Below, one piece after another: positions 35,203 through 46,768 of a stretch of DNA of 64,000 bases; position 1 is the first letter of the stretch; each line of letters starts with the position of its first letter. The DNA lies in contig JASDFA010000027.1 in NCBI GenBank assembly GCA_035772735.1, positions 68,020,001 to 68,084,000 of the forward strand, given 5' to 3'. Made by a program: the position numbers and the translations under genes. The DNA comes from Datura wrightii. Its lineage: Eukaryota; Streptophyta; Magnoliopsida; Solanales; Solanaceae. The notes under the pieces are model-generated. The model saw only the letters and a list, made by a program, of their open reading frames with translations, did not search any database and was not told where the DNA came from.

Positions 35203-36684
35203 AAATGAGAGATACGTCGTACCACAATGTTAACTAAGGCGCTTCTTGGGAGGCAATGCAAGTGTCTTATTTTGAATATTTTAATGCCATTGTTTTTTTT
35301 TGTAGGACTAATTAGGTGAGAAGCCAGGAGAGGAAGCATAAAAACAAGGCAGGCAATGAATTGGACCTGCAAATCGCTGAGCCAGATGCACAGAAAGCTG
35401 AAACCTTAAGCAGGCAAGCAGAAACCTGGGGAAAGAACTGAGGGACTAGCGCCGGAACTAGCAGAATGCTGATCCAAAGTCGCGTATCGCCACTTTGTCG
35501 CCGGTGCAAGCCCGAATACTTGAGCAGTGGGTGCCCAAGCAGCGATCCATTGGCGGAATATAGAAACTATTTCATGAACTGCCGGTCAATCGCCGATTGC
35601 AAGATAGTAAACTGGGCATAACATCATGCCTGAGATGGTAAGGCAGCAAATCGCCGGACCCAACCGGCAATCGCCAGTGTATCGCTGATGAAGGTACGGT
35701 TTTTATTTTAAAAGCTTAACCAAATGTCGGCCCTACTTGACCCAAAATCTCGTGGTAGCTGCCCTACTCTGCAAAAACACCCCTTAGACTTCCCTTTTTC
35801 CTCTTTTTAACATTTTTCCACACTCCTTATTTTCCCAACACCCACCTTTCTATGTTCCCACAATGCTCTCTCTTCCACTTCCCATACAATTAACACACCA
35901 TTAATCATCCACCTTCCCCTCAACCAACCACATTCTCACTTTCTCACCTATAAAATCCCCCACCCTTTCTACCTAATTTGCACTACACTCACAACCTTCC
36001 TCTCTACTAAACAAGTCTTAAGAGTTTCCCATTGTTGAGAATTATCAAGCTTCCACAGCTAATCATTGCCGAACATTCTCTTAAGAGTGGTAATGTAAAC
36101 TCAAATTCCTTATTTTCTAATCAGTGATAATATGGTTTCTTATAGATACTATGATGACATATATCCCCCTCTTCTTTGGTGCCATTCTCCCCAAATATTT
36201 TCATGATTGATACTGTCCTTGTGTTATATGAAATTAGTAGTATGATAAAAGTTTCTTGCTGAATTGGGTGTGGGGGAATTTGTTATTCATGTGTAGATTT
36301 GAATTGGATCAAGTTTTAGTAACCCAACAAAGGATTAAAAAGACATACTTTACCCTATAATAGAATGGGTGACACCATTCTTAAGGATAAATTGTCGTTT
36401 TAATCTTTTTATGTGTAGAGGTACTTCTTCGATATGTTGCGTGTGAGTGTTTGACATATTGTCAGATTTGAGTTTAGGGTGATGCATTTAGGATGATGAC
36501 TATCGGTGATTCATCGGTGGGGTTTAGCGAAATGCCGATGGAACGTCAGTTCACGCTAATACTTTGATTCCGCGTTACATTGGCAGTTCGCGGATCGGGA
36601 CTAGCGATACTTCACTCTGTTACCGATTGAATATCTGCTCCTTAGTTTCTTGTTTCTCATCGGTGGTGCAGCGGCGGTCTGCAG
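35203..36684 (+). other. E9 post-protease noncoding region with internal promoter
   Basis: This stretch begins with the 'gcgcttcttgggaggcaa' word that normally follows pol in Athila relatives (35240-35258). It contains CGCCGG-type words (35470-35700), a T/C-rich segment, a TATA box (35949-35956), a leader and a splice-donor-like GGTAATG at 36090, and the conserved TCTTAAGG block at 36355-36396. The env-position ORF itself is not reached, as E10 starts at 36685. The stretch aligns in order with 18500-19785 of E4 (minus strand). Confidence 0.65.
35949..35956 (+). promoter_or_regulatory. internal TATA box of E9
   Basis: TATAAAAT lies 141 nt before the donor-like GT at 36090. The same arrangement occurs in E4 (145 nt) and, with TTTTAAAA, in E11 (143 nt). 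Confidence 0.5.
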
Positions 36685-36821
36685 TGTTATGCCCTGTAAA
36701 AGTTAACTATTAGTAAGTGTACGCGTGGATTTAAGATAAATAAAGAGAGTACGATGCATGTAGAGAAGTCTCAAAAGTCGGGTCGAGCAAGGCCAGGCTG
36801 CGAAGGGCCAGCGCGACGCGC
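36685..36821 (+). repeat. 5' LTR of E10, first part
   Basis: TGTTATGCCCTG at 36685 resembles the starts of the E3 and E12 LTRs (TGTTACACCCC, TGTTATACCCTG). After 137 bp the LTR is interrupted by E11; the remainder continues at 59324. The two parts meet at the target-site duplication CGCGC. Confidence 0.75.
36817..36821 (+). repeat. target-site duplication of E11, left copy
   Basis: CGCGC directly precedes the E11 LTR start TGATCTT. The same five bases follow the E11 3' LTR at 59319-59323. Confidence 0.85.
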
Positions 36822-38328
36822 TGATCTTGGGCAGAATTATATACCCAAGTGATACTCAAATGCTTCATTTCTTCTTTGTTATCTATCGTTATTTGTGCAT
36901 TCTCATGTGATTTATGGTTAAAATGTGAATTTATACTAACCAACATGATTAGTGTTGTTTTGCAGGTAAAATTGAATTTTGGAAGCTAAAATACATGTTG
37001 GTAAAAATCGAGAATGGACTTGGAAGCAAGGAGTGGAAAAGGTCAAGGAAGACCAGCAAAAATAAGGGCTTCGCGATGGAGCCATGTCACACTGCCATCG
37101 CGGAGGCATTCTGCCTCGGGTGATTTAATTTTGGCCATTTCCACTGAAGCCTCGCGTTACCTCCGTGACACGGAGGCAATGCCACGTGATGCAAGTCGTG
37201 GCACGTTGAGTACAATTACCTGGGACATCAATTTATAGTATAGGTGCGCGCTAGCACCGTGGCACGTTGGCCAGGCTCCGCAATGCAGGCCATGGCACAC
37301 CAAGGTGACAATTCTGAGGAGCCTAATTCCAGAGAGGGTCTGCGATACACCAGTGGCACGGAGGGAGTGCTCCGCAATACACTCCCTGCCACATTGCTTG
37401 TTATTTCGGGAAAAATTTTCAATAGTATAAATAGCACACTTAGGTTTATTTTTAAACATTCTGACATGGTTGAGCAAGAACGTGGGTTACAGGCAGTTGA
37501 GGGGATGAACATTCTGGGGTTCTTCTCTATCACTTTCTCTTTTATCTCAATTGTTTGTATGCATTACACTTAATTGATGATGTTTAATCCACAAATGAGT
37601 GGCTAAATTCACTTCTTGCTGAGGTTAAGAAAAATTATGGTGGAATGTAATTGTTAATCATTTCAGTTTTCATCTTTTCTTCAATGGTTGTTCTATCAAT
37701 TCTTATTATTACTGCATTAATGTTTGGCCAATGTTAATGTACATCTAAAAAATCCAATTTTGATTTTGAAAAGGAAAGAAATTGGAAAGATGTGAATTGG
37801 TAGGATATGATCTCTTCTTAGTTTGGAAAATTGAGAATTGATTTACATTCAGAATAGAAATATATCTGAAAGTCTTATTAGTCAATTAAGGAATCGGGAA
37901 TGTATGGCTAGGACATGAAATTCTTTTATCACAGAAATGTAGATTAAGACTCACAATTCTTAAGTCGGATAGGAGTCGAAAGTTCCAATCCACAGGCAAT
38001 AATTCTTGACTAGAAACCGAAGGAAAGATTAACTGAATTGTATTGATAAATTTATTCCCTGCATGTTTGTTTTAACCTCAGCTTGCTCATTACTATTGTT
38101 TAGACTCACTTTATAATTTTTCCTTAGATTCTTATAAATTAGTAACTCAAATTCTCGAAATATTATTTATTTGGTTGTCTGCATTCTTAAAGATATAGTT
38201 CATTAACACTTAAGTTAATTATTACCGTATCTCAGTCCCTGTGGGATCGATACTTGGATTTACTTAATCCACTTTACTAGTTGTTCGACCACGTGCACTT
38301 GCGTGTAGTCACCACAGAAGTCCGAACA
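36822..38328 (+). repeat. 5' LTR of E11 (1507 bp)
   Basis: The left LTR is almost the same as the right one at 57812-59318, with scattered substitutions. It has GC-rich palindromic words at 37060-37400, a TATA box TATAAATAG at 37426-37434 and ends TCCGAACA. Several small open frames in it are chance. Confidence 0.9.
37426..37434 (+). promoter_or_regulatory. TATA box of E11 5' LTR
   Basis: TATAAATAG follows the GC-rich palindromic block and is conserved in the right LTR at 58426-58434. Confidence 0.6.
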
Positions 38329-38334
38329 AGTTTT

Positions 38335-38352
38335 TGGCGCCATTGCCGGGGA
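38335..38352 (+). other. primer-binding site of E11 (tRNA-Asp type)
   Basis: TGGCGCCATTGCCGGGGA differs by one base from the site complementary to the 3' end of plant tRNA-Asp, which is typical for Athila elements. It starts six bases after the LTR end. Confidence 0.85.
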
Positions 38353-38459
38353 CTGGCAATTGGTAAAATTATTTTCTTAGTGTTAGTTTACAAATTCTAT
38401 TTAAGTGCTAACAACTTGATCTTAGCCTTTCTCTTGTAGATATTGAATTCTTCTGAACA

Positions 38460-40430
38460 CTGCCAAGAGACAAGGAGTTGGTGGATTCATACATAGAGCC
38501 GGAAAGACAATTTCATCGTCAAAGAAGGGAAGTTCTAGAGATAAAGCTACAGTTGCTCAGACAGGCAATTCTGCAGCAACAACAGAATCCACCACTTGTG
38601 AGGGCAGTGTTAGTGCCCGAGGAAATGGCAGCTAGGCCGGTTCGTGAAGTGGCAATCCCACATGCTAACAATGTTCCATCAAGTATTCGCAAATAAGAAC
38701 CAGGAGGGAGGTTTGAGCTTAAACAGAACATGGTGCAATTGTTGCACACCAGCGGGCAATTCACAGGTCTCCCTCATGAAGATCCACAACAACATCTCCA
38801 AAACTTTTTGGAGATAAGTAACACTTACATTCCAGCTGGAGTATCATCCGACTACGTGAGGCTTATATTATTCCCATTTTCATTATTGGGGGAAGAAAAG
38901 AGGTGGTTGAAAGTTGAACCACCTAACTCTATTACCACGTGGGATGATCTTGTAAGAAAGTTTTTGATAAGATTCTTTCCATCTGGGAAAACAGCAAGAC
39001 TTAGAAGTCAGATTCTAAGTTTTAAACAAAGAGAGAGGGAGAATTTGTATCAAGCTTGATAAAGGTTCAAATCATTGCTAAGGGATTGTCCTCACTATCA
39101 CCAGGCCAATGATGTGCTGGTGCATACTTTCATAGAGGGTTTGGAACCCCACACAAAAATTTTGCTAGACTCAACAGCTGGGGGACAAGCATTAGAAAAG
39201 ACTTATGAGGAGCTGTATACTTTTTTAAATCGTATTTCGCAGGGAAATCCAGAGTGGAATGCGGAATCTTCTAGAGGAGGAACAAGGAAAGCGGCAGGAG
39301 TCTTGGAAGTGGATGGGTTTACAGTTATCGTTGCATAGATAGCTGCATTGCAAAATCAACTCAACACCCACTTCAGAAACATGAGCTTAAATCAATCTCA
39401 AGCCCTAGTTAATGTAGTGCAACAGATTTGGTGTGAAGTATGCGGTAGTAATGAACACTCAACTGAGTGTTGTGGTGCAAATCCATATTTAGTGAACTTT
39501 GTTGGTAATGTACAGAGAAATAATCACCAACAGTATGACAACAACTATAACTCTAATTGGAGGAATCATCCAAATTTCTCCTGGGGTAGTAACAGCCATC
39601 AAGGGCAGAGTTCGAATCAGGGTGCGCAGAGAAATCAAGGGGGGCAGCAGAACTATCAGTCTCAATACAGAGGCAACAACGCACCTCCTCCACCACCCAC
39701 CAGCATTGAGGAAATGTTTAAAACAATGTTAGCTAACAAAGCTCAAATGTAGGCAGATTATGTGAAATTGGCAGTAGACATAAAAAACAACCAGTTAGCT
39801 ACAAAGGCGTTGGAGTACCAATTTGGACAACTAGCTGGAGCTCAAAACACCAGGCCAAGAGGAGGACTACCGAGTGACACTGACCCAAATCCCAAGCAGG
39901 TTAATACAGTGACCACAAGGAGTGGTTTACAACTCAAGGAGGTGGAACTAGAAAGACCACCTCAGCAGTCAGGAGCAGTGGAGAAAGATAGGGAACATGA
40001 TGATGAGAGGGGGAAGGAGAAGGTAGCTGAAGCAGAAAGACCACCACCCCCGTTCCCTAAAAGATTAAAGAAACACAAGGAGGAAGCTTGTTTCAAAAAG
40101 TTCATGGAGGTGCTTAAACAGGTACACATTAATTTACCTATGGTTGATGTTTTGTAGGGAGTGCCGAAATATGCAAGGTATATTAAGGACATCGTAGCTA
40201 ACAAAATCAGATTGACGGAGTATGCTACGGTGGCACTTACTGAGGAGTGCACTTCCCGGATATAGAACAGGTTGACAACAAAGCTCAAGGACCCTGGGAG
40301 CTTTACAATTAAGATAAAAATTGGGCAAAGTATCTGAGCTCGTAGATTATGTGACTTGGGAGCGAGAATTAACTTGATGCCGACATCGGTGTTCAAGAAG
40401 TTGGGGCTGGGTAGTCCTAGACCACTACAG
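38460..40430 (+). pseudogene. gag: gag and protease of E11, decayed
   Basis: One frame runs from about 38460 to 40430. The expected start codon at 38460 is CTG, so it is probably a mutated ATG (inference). The capsid region contains DPQQHLQNFLEISNTY and SITTWDDLVRKFLIRFFP (38770-38980). Then come LEPHTKILLDSTAGGQALEK, a CX2CX5-type knuckle remnant (VWCEVCGSNEHSTECC near 39430), an Asn/Gln-rich stretch and a Pro-rich linker. The protease motif reads CDLGARINLM at 40350-40379, with the usual Ser after Ala changed to Arg. Stops lie at 38694, 39057, 39060, 39336, 39750, 40155 and 40262; most fit TGG-to-TGA or CAG-to-TAG. A 1-nt frameshift at about 40425 leads into pol. Confidence 0.8.
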
Positions 40431-40435
40431 TAATC

Positions 40436-41989
40436 TTGCAGTTAGCGGATCGTTCCTTGGATAGACCATATGGCATTGCGGAGGATGTGTTGGTGCAAGT
40501 GGGCTCCCTCATCTTCCCGGTAGATTTTATTGTCTTAGATTTTGAGCCGGATGCGGAAGTCCCATTTATTTTGGGACGTCCTTTCTTGGCAATCGGGAGA
40601 GCTTTGATTGATGTAGCTGCAGGCCAGCTAACCATGCGAGCGCATGACAAAGTGGAGGTATTTGATGTATATAAGGCCATGAAGCTTCCAGCCATATATG
40701 AGGAGCTTTCAGCAATCAATGTGCTAAATCAAGAAGAAATTCTTCAGATTGTTGATTCTCGAGATCCATTGGAAAGAGCATTGATGAGCTCCGATAATTT
40801 CAGAGATAGAGATACATATGATATGGTGCAAATGTTAAATGAACCAAAGTGGTATCTCAGGAAGCATGACTTTCAACCTTTAATGAGGTCCTTGGAACCA
40901 TTGCCAAAACCATCTATTGAGGAAGCACCAAAATTTGAGTTGAAAACATTGCCTCCCCATTTAAAATATATCTTTTGGGGGGTTGATGACACTTTGCCAG
41001 TCATCATCTCCGCAGAATTGACGGAGGCACAAGTAAAGGAAGCCTTGGTGGTTCTCAAAAGAAGGAAGAAAGCGATGGGCTGGCAGATGTCAGATATTCG
41101 GGGTATCAATCCAGCTTTTTGCGCACACAGAATTTTCATGGTAACAGGAGCAAAGACAACTGTACAGCATCAACAGAGGTTGAATCCGATGATGAAGGAT
41201 GTGGTTAGGAAAGAAGTAATTAAGTGGCTTGATGCAGGTGTGGTCTATCCTATTTCGGACAGTGAATGGGTCATCCCCGTTCAGTGTGTCCTAAAGAAGG
41301 GAGGGATGACCGTGGTCACCAATGAGAAAAATGAGCTGATCCTTACACGCACCGTCAATGGCTGGCGGATTTGCATGGACTACAGAAAGATCAATGAAGC
41401 CACAAGGAAAGATCACTATCCTATCCCGTTCATTGATCAGATATTGGACAGATTGGCTGGACAAGAATATTATTGTTTTCTTGATGGGTACTCTGGCTAT
41501 AACCAAATTGCCATAGCACCGGAGGACCAGGAGAAGACTACTTTCACATGTCCTTATGGGACATATGCTTTTAGGAGGATGCCATTCAGTTTATGCAATG
41601 CACCCACCACATTCCAGAGATGCATGATAGCGATCTTTCACGACATGGTGGAAGATTTCATCGAGGTATTTATGGATGATTTTTATGTTTTCGGTAATTC
41701 GTTTGCTACTTGTTTGCAGAATCTTGACGGGGTGCTAGCTCGCTGTGAAGAATCCAAGCTTGTACTCAACTGGGAGAAATGTCATTTCTTAGTTAAGGAG
41801 GGTATCGTCCTTGGCCATAAAGTGTCTTTCAAGGGGTTGGAGGTCAATCGTGCTAAGATCGAAGTTATTGAAAAGCTACCACCACCTGTGTCAATAAAGG
41901 GTGTTCGCAGTTTTCTAGGGCATGCGGGGTTCTACAGACGGTTCATTAAGAACTTCTCTCAAATTTCTAGACAATATGCAAGTTGCTAG
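40436..41989 (+). pseudogene. pol: protease end and reverse transcriptase of E11
   Basis: This frame of 517 codons is the longest undamaged piece of E11. It begins inside the protease (LADRSLDRPYGIAEDV; FILGRPFLAIGRALIDV) and continues through the RT: WRICMDYRKINEATRKDHYP, YCFLDGYSGYNQIAIAPEDQ, the catalytic FMDDFYVFG near 41668-41695, and FLGHAGFYRRFIKNFS near 41930. The sequence blocks are those of the Athila clade. A frameshift near 41965 ends it before the RNase H domain. RT copies the element RNA into DNA inside virus-like particles. Confidence 0.85.
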
Positions 41990-42317
41990 AAAAAGAGGTG
42001 AAGTTCGAGTTTGATGAAGATTGTGTCAAAGCATTCGAGGAGTTGAATGCAGAAATTGATAGAAGCACCTATCCTTATTTCTCCGGAGTGGGAACAACCA
42101 TTTGAATTGATGTGTGATGCAAGCGATGTGGCTGCGGGAGCTGTATTGGGGCAGCAGAGGAATAGAATTTTTCATTCTATTCATTATGTAAGCAAAACAG
42201 TGGACACTGCCCAAGTTAATTATACAGTTACAGAAAAGGAGATGCTAGCATTGGTGTTCGCGTTTGATAAATTCAGGTCCTATTTGGTCGGTTCTAAAGT
42301 AGTGGTATATACCGATT
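41990..42317 (+). pseudogene. pol: RNase H of E11, interrupted
   Basis: After two small frameshifts (41965-42046) the RT frame resumes with PILISPEWEQPFELMCDASD, containing the first catalytic aspartate near 42118. It continues through EKEMLALVFAFDKFRSYLVG to VVVYTD at 42300-42315. There the coding sequence stops and foreign DNA begins. The RNase H remainder resumes at 42656. Confidence 0.8.
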
Positions 42318-42650
42318 GTTTTCCTTAGCGGTATAGTACGACACATTGGAAATCACAATCAGAGAGAAGTAACGATACGATAGATCCACAGGAAATCGCG
42401 AAGTACATGAATTCTCTATCTCTTTCCTTAGCTGAGAGAGAGGGAGTGCACTCTCAACATGCAGGCATATCTCGTTGAATCAGTCTTTTTCGCCACATCG
42501 CGTATAAGGGGAATCGAACCCCCTCTGCTACTGGCGGGTAGATGTATAATGTACTACTTCGATCTAGCAACTTCTTAGGAGTAGGTTTTGGCTTGGGAAA
42601 AACCCGTGGATGAGCGAGAATATACGAATATTTTTGTTAGAAGGTTTCCC
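42318..42650. other. non-retroelement insert, probably mitochondrial DNA (rps4 upstream region)
   Basis: About 330 bp separate VYTD from KKDAKP of the RNase H domain and match no retroelement part. The minus strand of 42480-42540 reads GGGGGTTCGATTCCCC, TTATACGCG, then codons for MWRKRLIQRDMPA. From memory, plant mitochondrial rps4 begins with a similar MW.K.LIQRD peptide after such a sequence. Left of that point (below about 42465) the similarity is lost, so the insert would be a rearranged piece. The T-arm-like motif is not a full tRNA. The identification is an inference and no search was done. Confidence 0.4.
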
Positions 42651-42655
42651 CTTAC

Positions 42656-44146
42656 AAGAAGGATGCAAAGCCCGGGCTGATCAGATGGATCTTGTTGTTG
42701 TAAGAGTTTGACCTAGAGATTAAGGACAGAAAGGGGAGCGATAATCAAGTGGCAGATCACCTATTGCGATTGGAAAGATGGTCGCATGTGAAGGAAGGTG
42801 ACAACATCAAAGAGGAGTTCCTGGATGAGCAGCTCTTGGCAATAAGGGAAGCTGAGATCCCTTGGTATGCAGACATAGTGAATTTTCTAGTGAGTGGAGT
42901 CTATCCACTAGAGGCTACGGCTCAGCAGAGAAAAAAGTTAAGGCATGATTGCCGGTATTTTATTTGGGATGAGTGGTACTTGTTTAAACAGGGACCGGAT
43001 CAGGTGATGAGGAGATGCATCCCGGAGAGCTAGATTGCAGAAGTTCTGAGGAGTTGTCACTCTTCATTGTATAAAGGGCACTACGGAGGCGAGCGAACAG
43101 CGCACAAGGTGCTACAGTCAGGTTTCTTTTGGCCTACACTGTTCAGAGACTCTATGGCATACGTCAAAATGTGTGATAGATGTCAAAGGATAGGCACATT
43201 TGGTAGGAGGCAAGAGATGCCACTGTAGCATATACTAGAAGTGGAGATCTTTGATGTATGGGGCATAGATTTCATGGGCCCGTTCCCACAGTCATTTGGT
43301 AATAGTTACATCTTGGTGGCTGTTGATTATGTATCATAGTGGGTTGAAGCAATCGCTTACCCCAGGAATGACAACAAGGTGGTAACGAAATTTGTGAAAA
43401 AGCACATTTTCACCAAGTTCGGGACACCCCAAGCCATTATCAGTGATGGAGGGGCTTATTTTGTCAATGCAAGTTTCAAGAACTTGCTAGCTAAGTATGG
43501 GGTGCTCCACAAGGAAGAAACAACATATCATCCCCAAACTAGTGGGCAAGTCGAGGTGTCAAACAGAGAAGTCAAGTAGATTCTCCAGAAATAACTGAAT
43601 GCACAACGTAGTGATTGGTCAAGCAAACTCGACGATGCGTTGTGGGCTTATAGAACTTCTTACAAGACACCAATTGGGACTTCTCCGTATAGATTGGTCT
43701 ATGGAAAGGCGTGCCATCTACCTGTAGAGCTAGAACACCAAGCTTTCTGGGCGATGAGGAAATTGAACATGGATTTAGAGCTAGCGGGCAAGAAGAGGCT
43801 GATGCAACTCAGGGAACTTGATGAGTTTCGTTGGCATGCTTATGAAAGTGCCAAGTGCTACAAAGCGAAAACAAAGAGGTGGCACGATAAGCATATGGTG
43901 CATCGGATATTCGAGCCAGGGCAGAAAGTGTTGCTTTTCAATTCAAGATTGAGGCTGTTTCCACAGAAATTGCAGTCCAAATGGTTAGGGTCATTTGAGG
44001 TAGTAAGAATGACCCCGCACGGAGCAGTGGAGTTGTGGCAAGAAGATCGAAGTGCCACGTTCTTGGTTAATGGGCAGCATTGTAAGCATTACTGGGGTGA
44101 GGACGTTAATCGAGAGAAGACGTCCATCACTCTAGAGGATGACTGA
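42656..44146 (+). pseudogene. pol: RNase H end and integrase of E11
   Basis: The frame resumes with KKDAKPGLIRWILLL, one stop, then EFDLEIKDRKGSDNQVADHL, the end of RNase H. Integrase follows, with the zinc finger (CHSSLYKGHYGGERTAH ... MCDRCQ, 43050-43190). The core keeps all three acidic residues: WGIDFMGP near 43263, IISDGGAYF near 43437, and the glutamate of QVEVSNREVK near 43552. The C-terminal part (RWHDKHMVHRIFEPGQKVLL) ends at the TGA at 44144-44146. Stops at 42710, 43031, 43228, 43338, 43577 and 43592 are the only visible breaks. No chromodomain is present, as expected for Athila. Confidence 0.85.
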
Positions 44147-44265
44147 ACGTTAATGACATCGAGCCGTGACGGTAAACCAGGCACTGCAGAGGAGGCAACC
44201 CGTGAAATTGTTGTAATAGATGAGTAGAAATATTTGAAAAAAAAACAAAAGAAAAAGAAAAAAAA
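44147..44265 (+). other. E11 post-pol spacer with A-rich tract
   Basis: This contains the 'gaggaggcaaccc' word that follows pol in Athila relatives (44190-44202) and an A-rich run from 44237. The last five bases AAAAA (44261-44265) are the left target-site duplication of E12. The spacer continues at 53653. Confidence 0.7.
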
Positions 44266-46768
44266 TGTCACACCCCGCCTTGGGGGGTATGACTGGCACC
44301 GAGTGCCCTACTAGGACCCGACCTGCTGGACTATTAAGCTTGAGCGCATCTGGCGCCTGGCTAGCTCTAACTCACATTTCTGGAAACAAAGGGCTATATG
44401 ACGGCTGTAAACACAGCCCCCGGCCCATTGGCCTATAGCCTTCTGTACCTGTACTAACAGCTGACCAGAAACATAGCAATTTAGGGGAAACCTATACGGG
44501 CCGACAAGGCCACCATGCTGTCTAGTTATTTATAACTCAAACATAGCATACTGGAAAGCTACATGACCGGCAAGGTCACCACTACTGACAAACTATGGCC
44601 CCACACGGCCATTACAAAAGAAAGAAAGAGTAAAGGCAACTATACAACTGCACGACCCCACACGACCGGCTCATCTGACCACAGGGAATACATACAGACT
44701 GCAAGCCTCTAGGAATAGTAATAGAACTGGCCGGGACAGGGCCCCGACCTACCCGTACTATATACAACAAAAGAAACTGAACTACACCTCTGAAATTCAG
44801 CCTCCGGATGACTGGAGCTGAATACTCAACCCGCTGACAGGGAGTCACGTAGAATCACCTACTCGTCTATGAGTACCTGCAGGCAAGTAATGCGGCGCCC
44901 CACCGGGCGTCAGTACCGCTGGTACTGAGTATGTAAAGCAATGACTGGAAAAGATATCTGAAATCAATAATATAACTGTCAAAACTGAAATAGGATGAAC
45001 TAGATTATCTGTCTGATGATGTAAGTCGTACCTGTTCTCAATCATACTGAGAGGAGTAGATGTCATATCTGGAGGCGTATCATTCTACTACTAATCTACT
45101 CACGTCTAATATAACATAGCATACACAAACCTTACCCGGCCCCCATAAGCCGGGAGGTAAAATCAACACAGAGTCTATGCCCCTACCCTGGTCATCCCAT
45201 CTCCTATAGTGGCTGTAAGCATTCTGCCGGTCCCTGGGTATGCACTTGGGCTAGCTGAGCCCCTGACTATAACTGTACCTGAGTCTGAAGGACTCTAAAT
45301 CAACACCCCGGGCGTACCCGCTCGACGGGGGTGTATAAGGGCCGACCAAGGCACAATATGGGGAAACTGGCATCCCATCTTCGTCCCCTTGCGGGACGAC
45401 ATATCACTCCGTAGAGTGACGTATCCTCATCCTCTGGCGGACGAGTCGATTCAGCTATTAACCCTGGGCGGTCAGGGATGCTAGGTAATCCAACCCCAAT
45501 CAATACAACGGTCTCAACTAGTCATGCTGTCTGTGTATCTCATAAGCTACGACTAACAGGTGTAAGGTATCATATAAATCACATACTGAGCTAATAATAG
45601 TAATCTGTAAGTGTCTGATACATGCTGAGACAGGTAAGTATAAATATAAGTATAGCCTCCGGTCAAACTGTACTGGGGCAAAGATTACACAAGAAGGTGT
45701 TTCTGCTGAAAATTATACTGTTTACTGAGTTTCTGTATTAACATGATCTCCTACTTCTAACATGCTTTCTAAACCATGTTTAGTTACTATTCTAGGTCTG
45801 GAATGCCTCACGGATACTGTACTACTTCGCGAGGTTTCAGCTAAACACAACAATATCCTAACATGGCATATTACATCACATATTGAATATACTGGGCAGT
45901 CTTAACCACTTACGTCCGAATCTATATCATACGGATAGGTATCGTACAAGTTACAACCCAAAACTCCTCATATTGCACCAATATTCATAATAACACAATA
46001 ATCGATTTCTGAACATTCTACTGGTCTGTAAATTACCATACTGTCTGAATATTACTTAACTTGCCGAGGAAACTTAACTTTACATACCTTATCTTTGAAT
46101 TATTCGTCCGTCGGACGAGGCTCGGCCGGTACTTCAATTATTTTCTCCCAACTGCATTCATAAATACGTTAATCAATACTAAATACAGCTTTATTGTAAA
46201 GAGCAACGTTGCTTTCAATATAGTCTATAGCCTAAACTTAGGCTTATCGAAAGACGGTCGAAAACTCGCTATTTTCCAGCGGCCCAGAAGGGAGAAGTAT
46301 TCACTTCTCAGCTAGGAACACATATACATTAATTTAGAGCAATTCTACTTACTTTAGTTCGGTGGCTCGCCAAATCGTCGGCCGTATTTCGCGAAACTAA
46401 TTCCGTAGAAATGCTCTCTGCTGCTAAATACTCGGGTATCTGGGATTAATTTGAGTTTGGGCAGCGTTTGGCAGCGTAATCGGACGATAATTTATAATTT
46501 TCCTTCGTTTTCCCTCTGTTCACTACGTTTTCTGGAATTTTTCTAAGTGATAAATGATTTCAAACCGAAGTGGGGGCTTTATATACTTGGGCCTGGACTT
46601 GGGCAACGTGTCACGGAGCCATCGCGGAGGCCTCACCTCCGTGACACGCTGCCATCGCGGAGGGGCTCTGCCTCGGCTCCTCCCGCGATGGTTTTGACGG
46701 GTTTCTCGTCCGATCTTTTCCCGGGCCTTTCCCTAGCATGTATGGCCTTCAAATATGCTTAACCAACG
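44266..46768 (-). repeat. 3' LTR of E12, lacking about 45 bp at its start
   Basis: The plus strand reads TGTCACACCCCGCC at 44266 and matches the right LTR base for base over long stretches to ...GCTTAACCAACG at 46768. The right LTR continues outward to TATAACA, but here integrase sequence follows at once. A TATA box (minus TATATAAAG) lies at 46577-46585. Confidence 0.9.

Noticed and set aside
37157..37573. Overlapping small genes in the E11 LTR (also at 58147-58596)
   Set aside because: Open frames on both strands occur in both LTR copies because the GC-rich block has few stops; none has a start context or domain.
42480..42545. tRNA gene on the minus strand
   Set aside because: A T-arm-like GGTTCGATTCC with paired stem is present, but no acceptor, D or anticodon stem can be built around it. 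It fits better as part of an organelle-derived piece.
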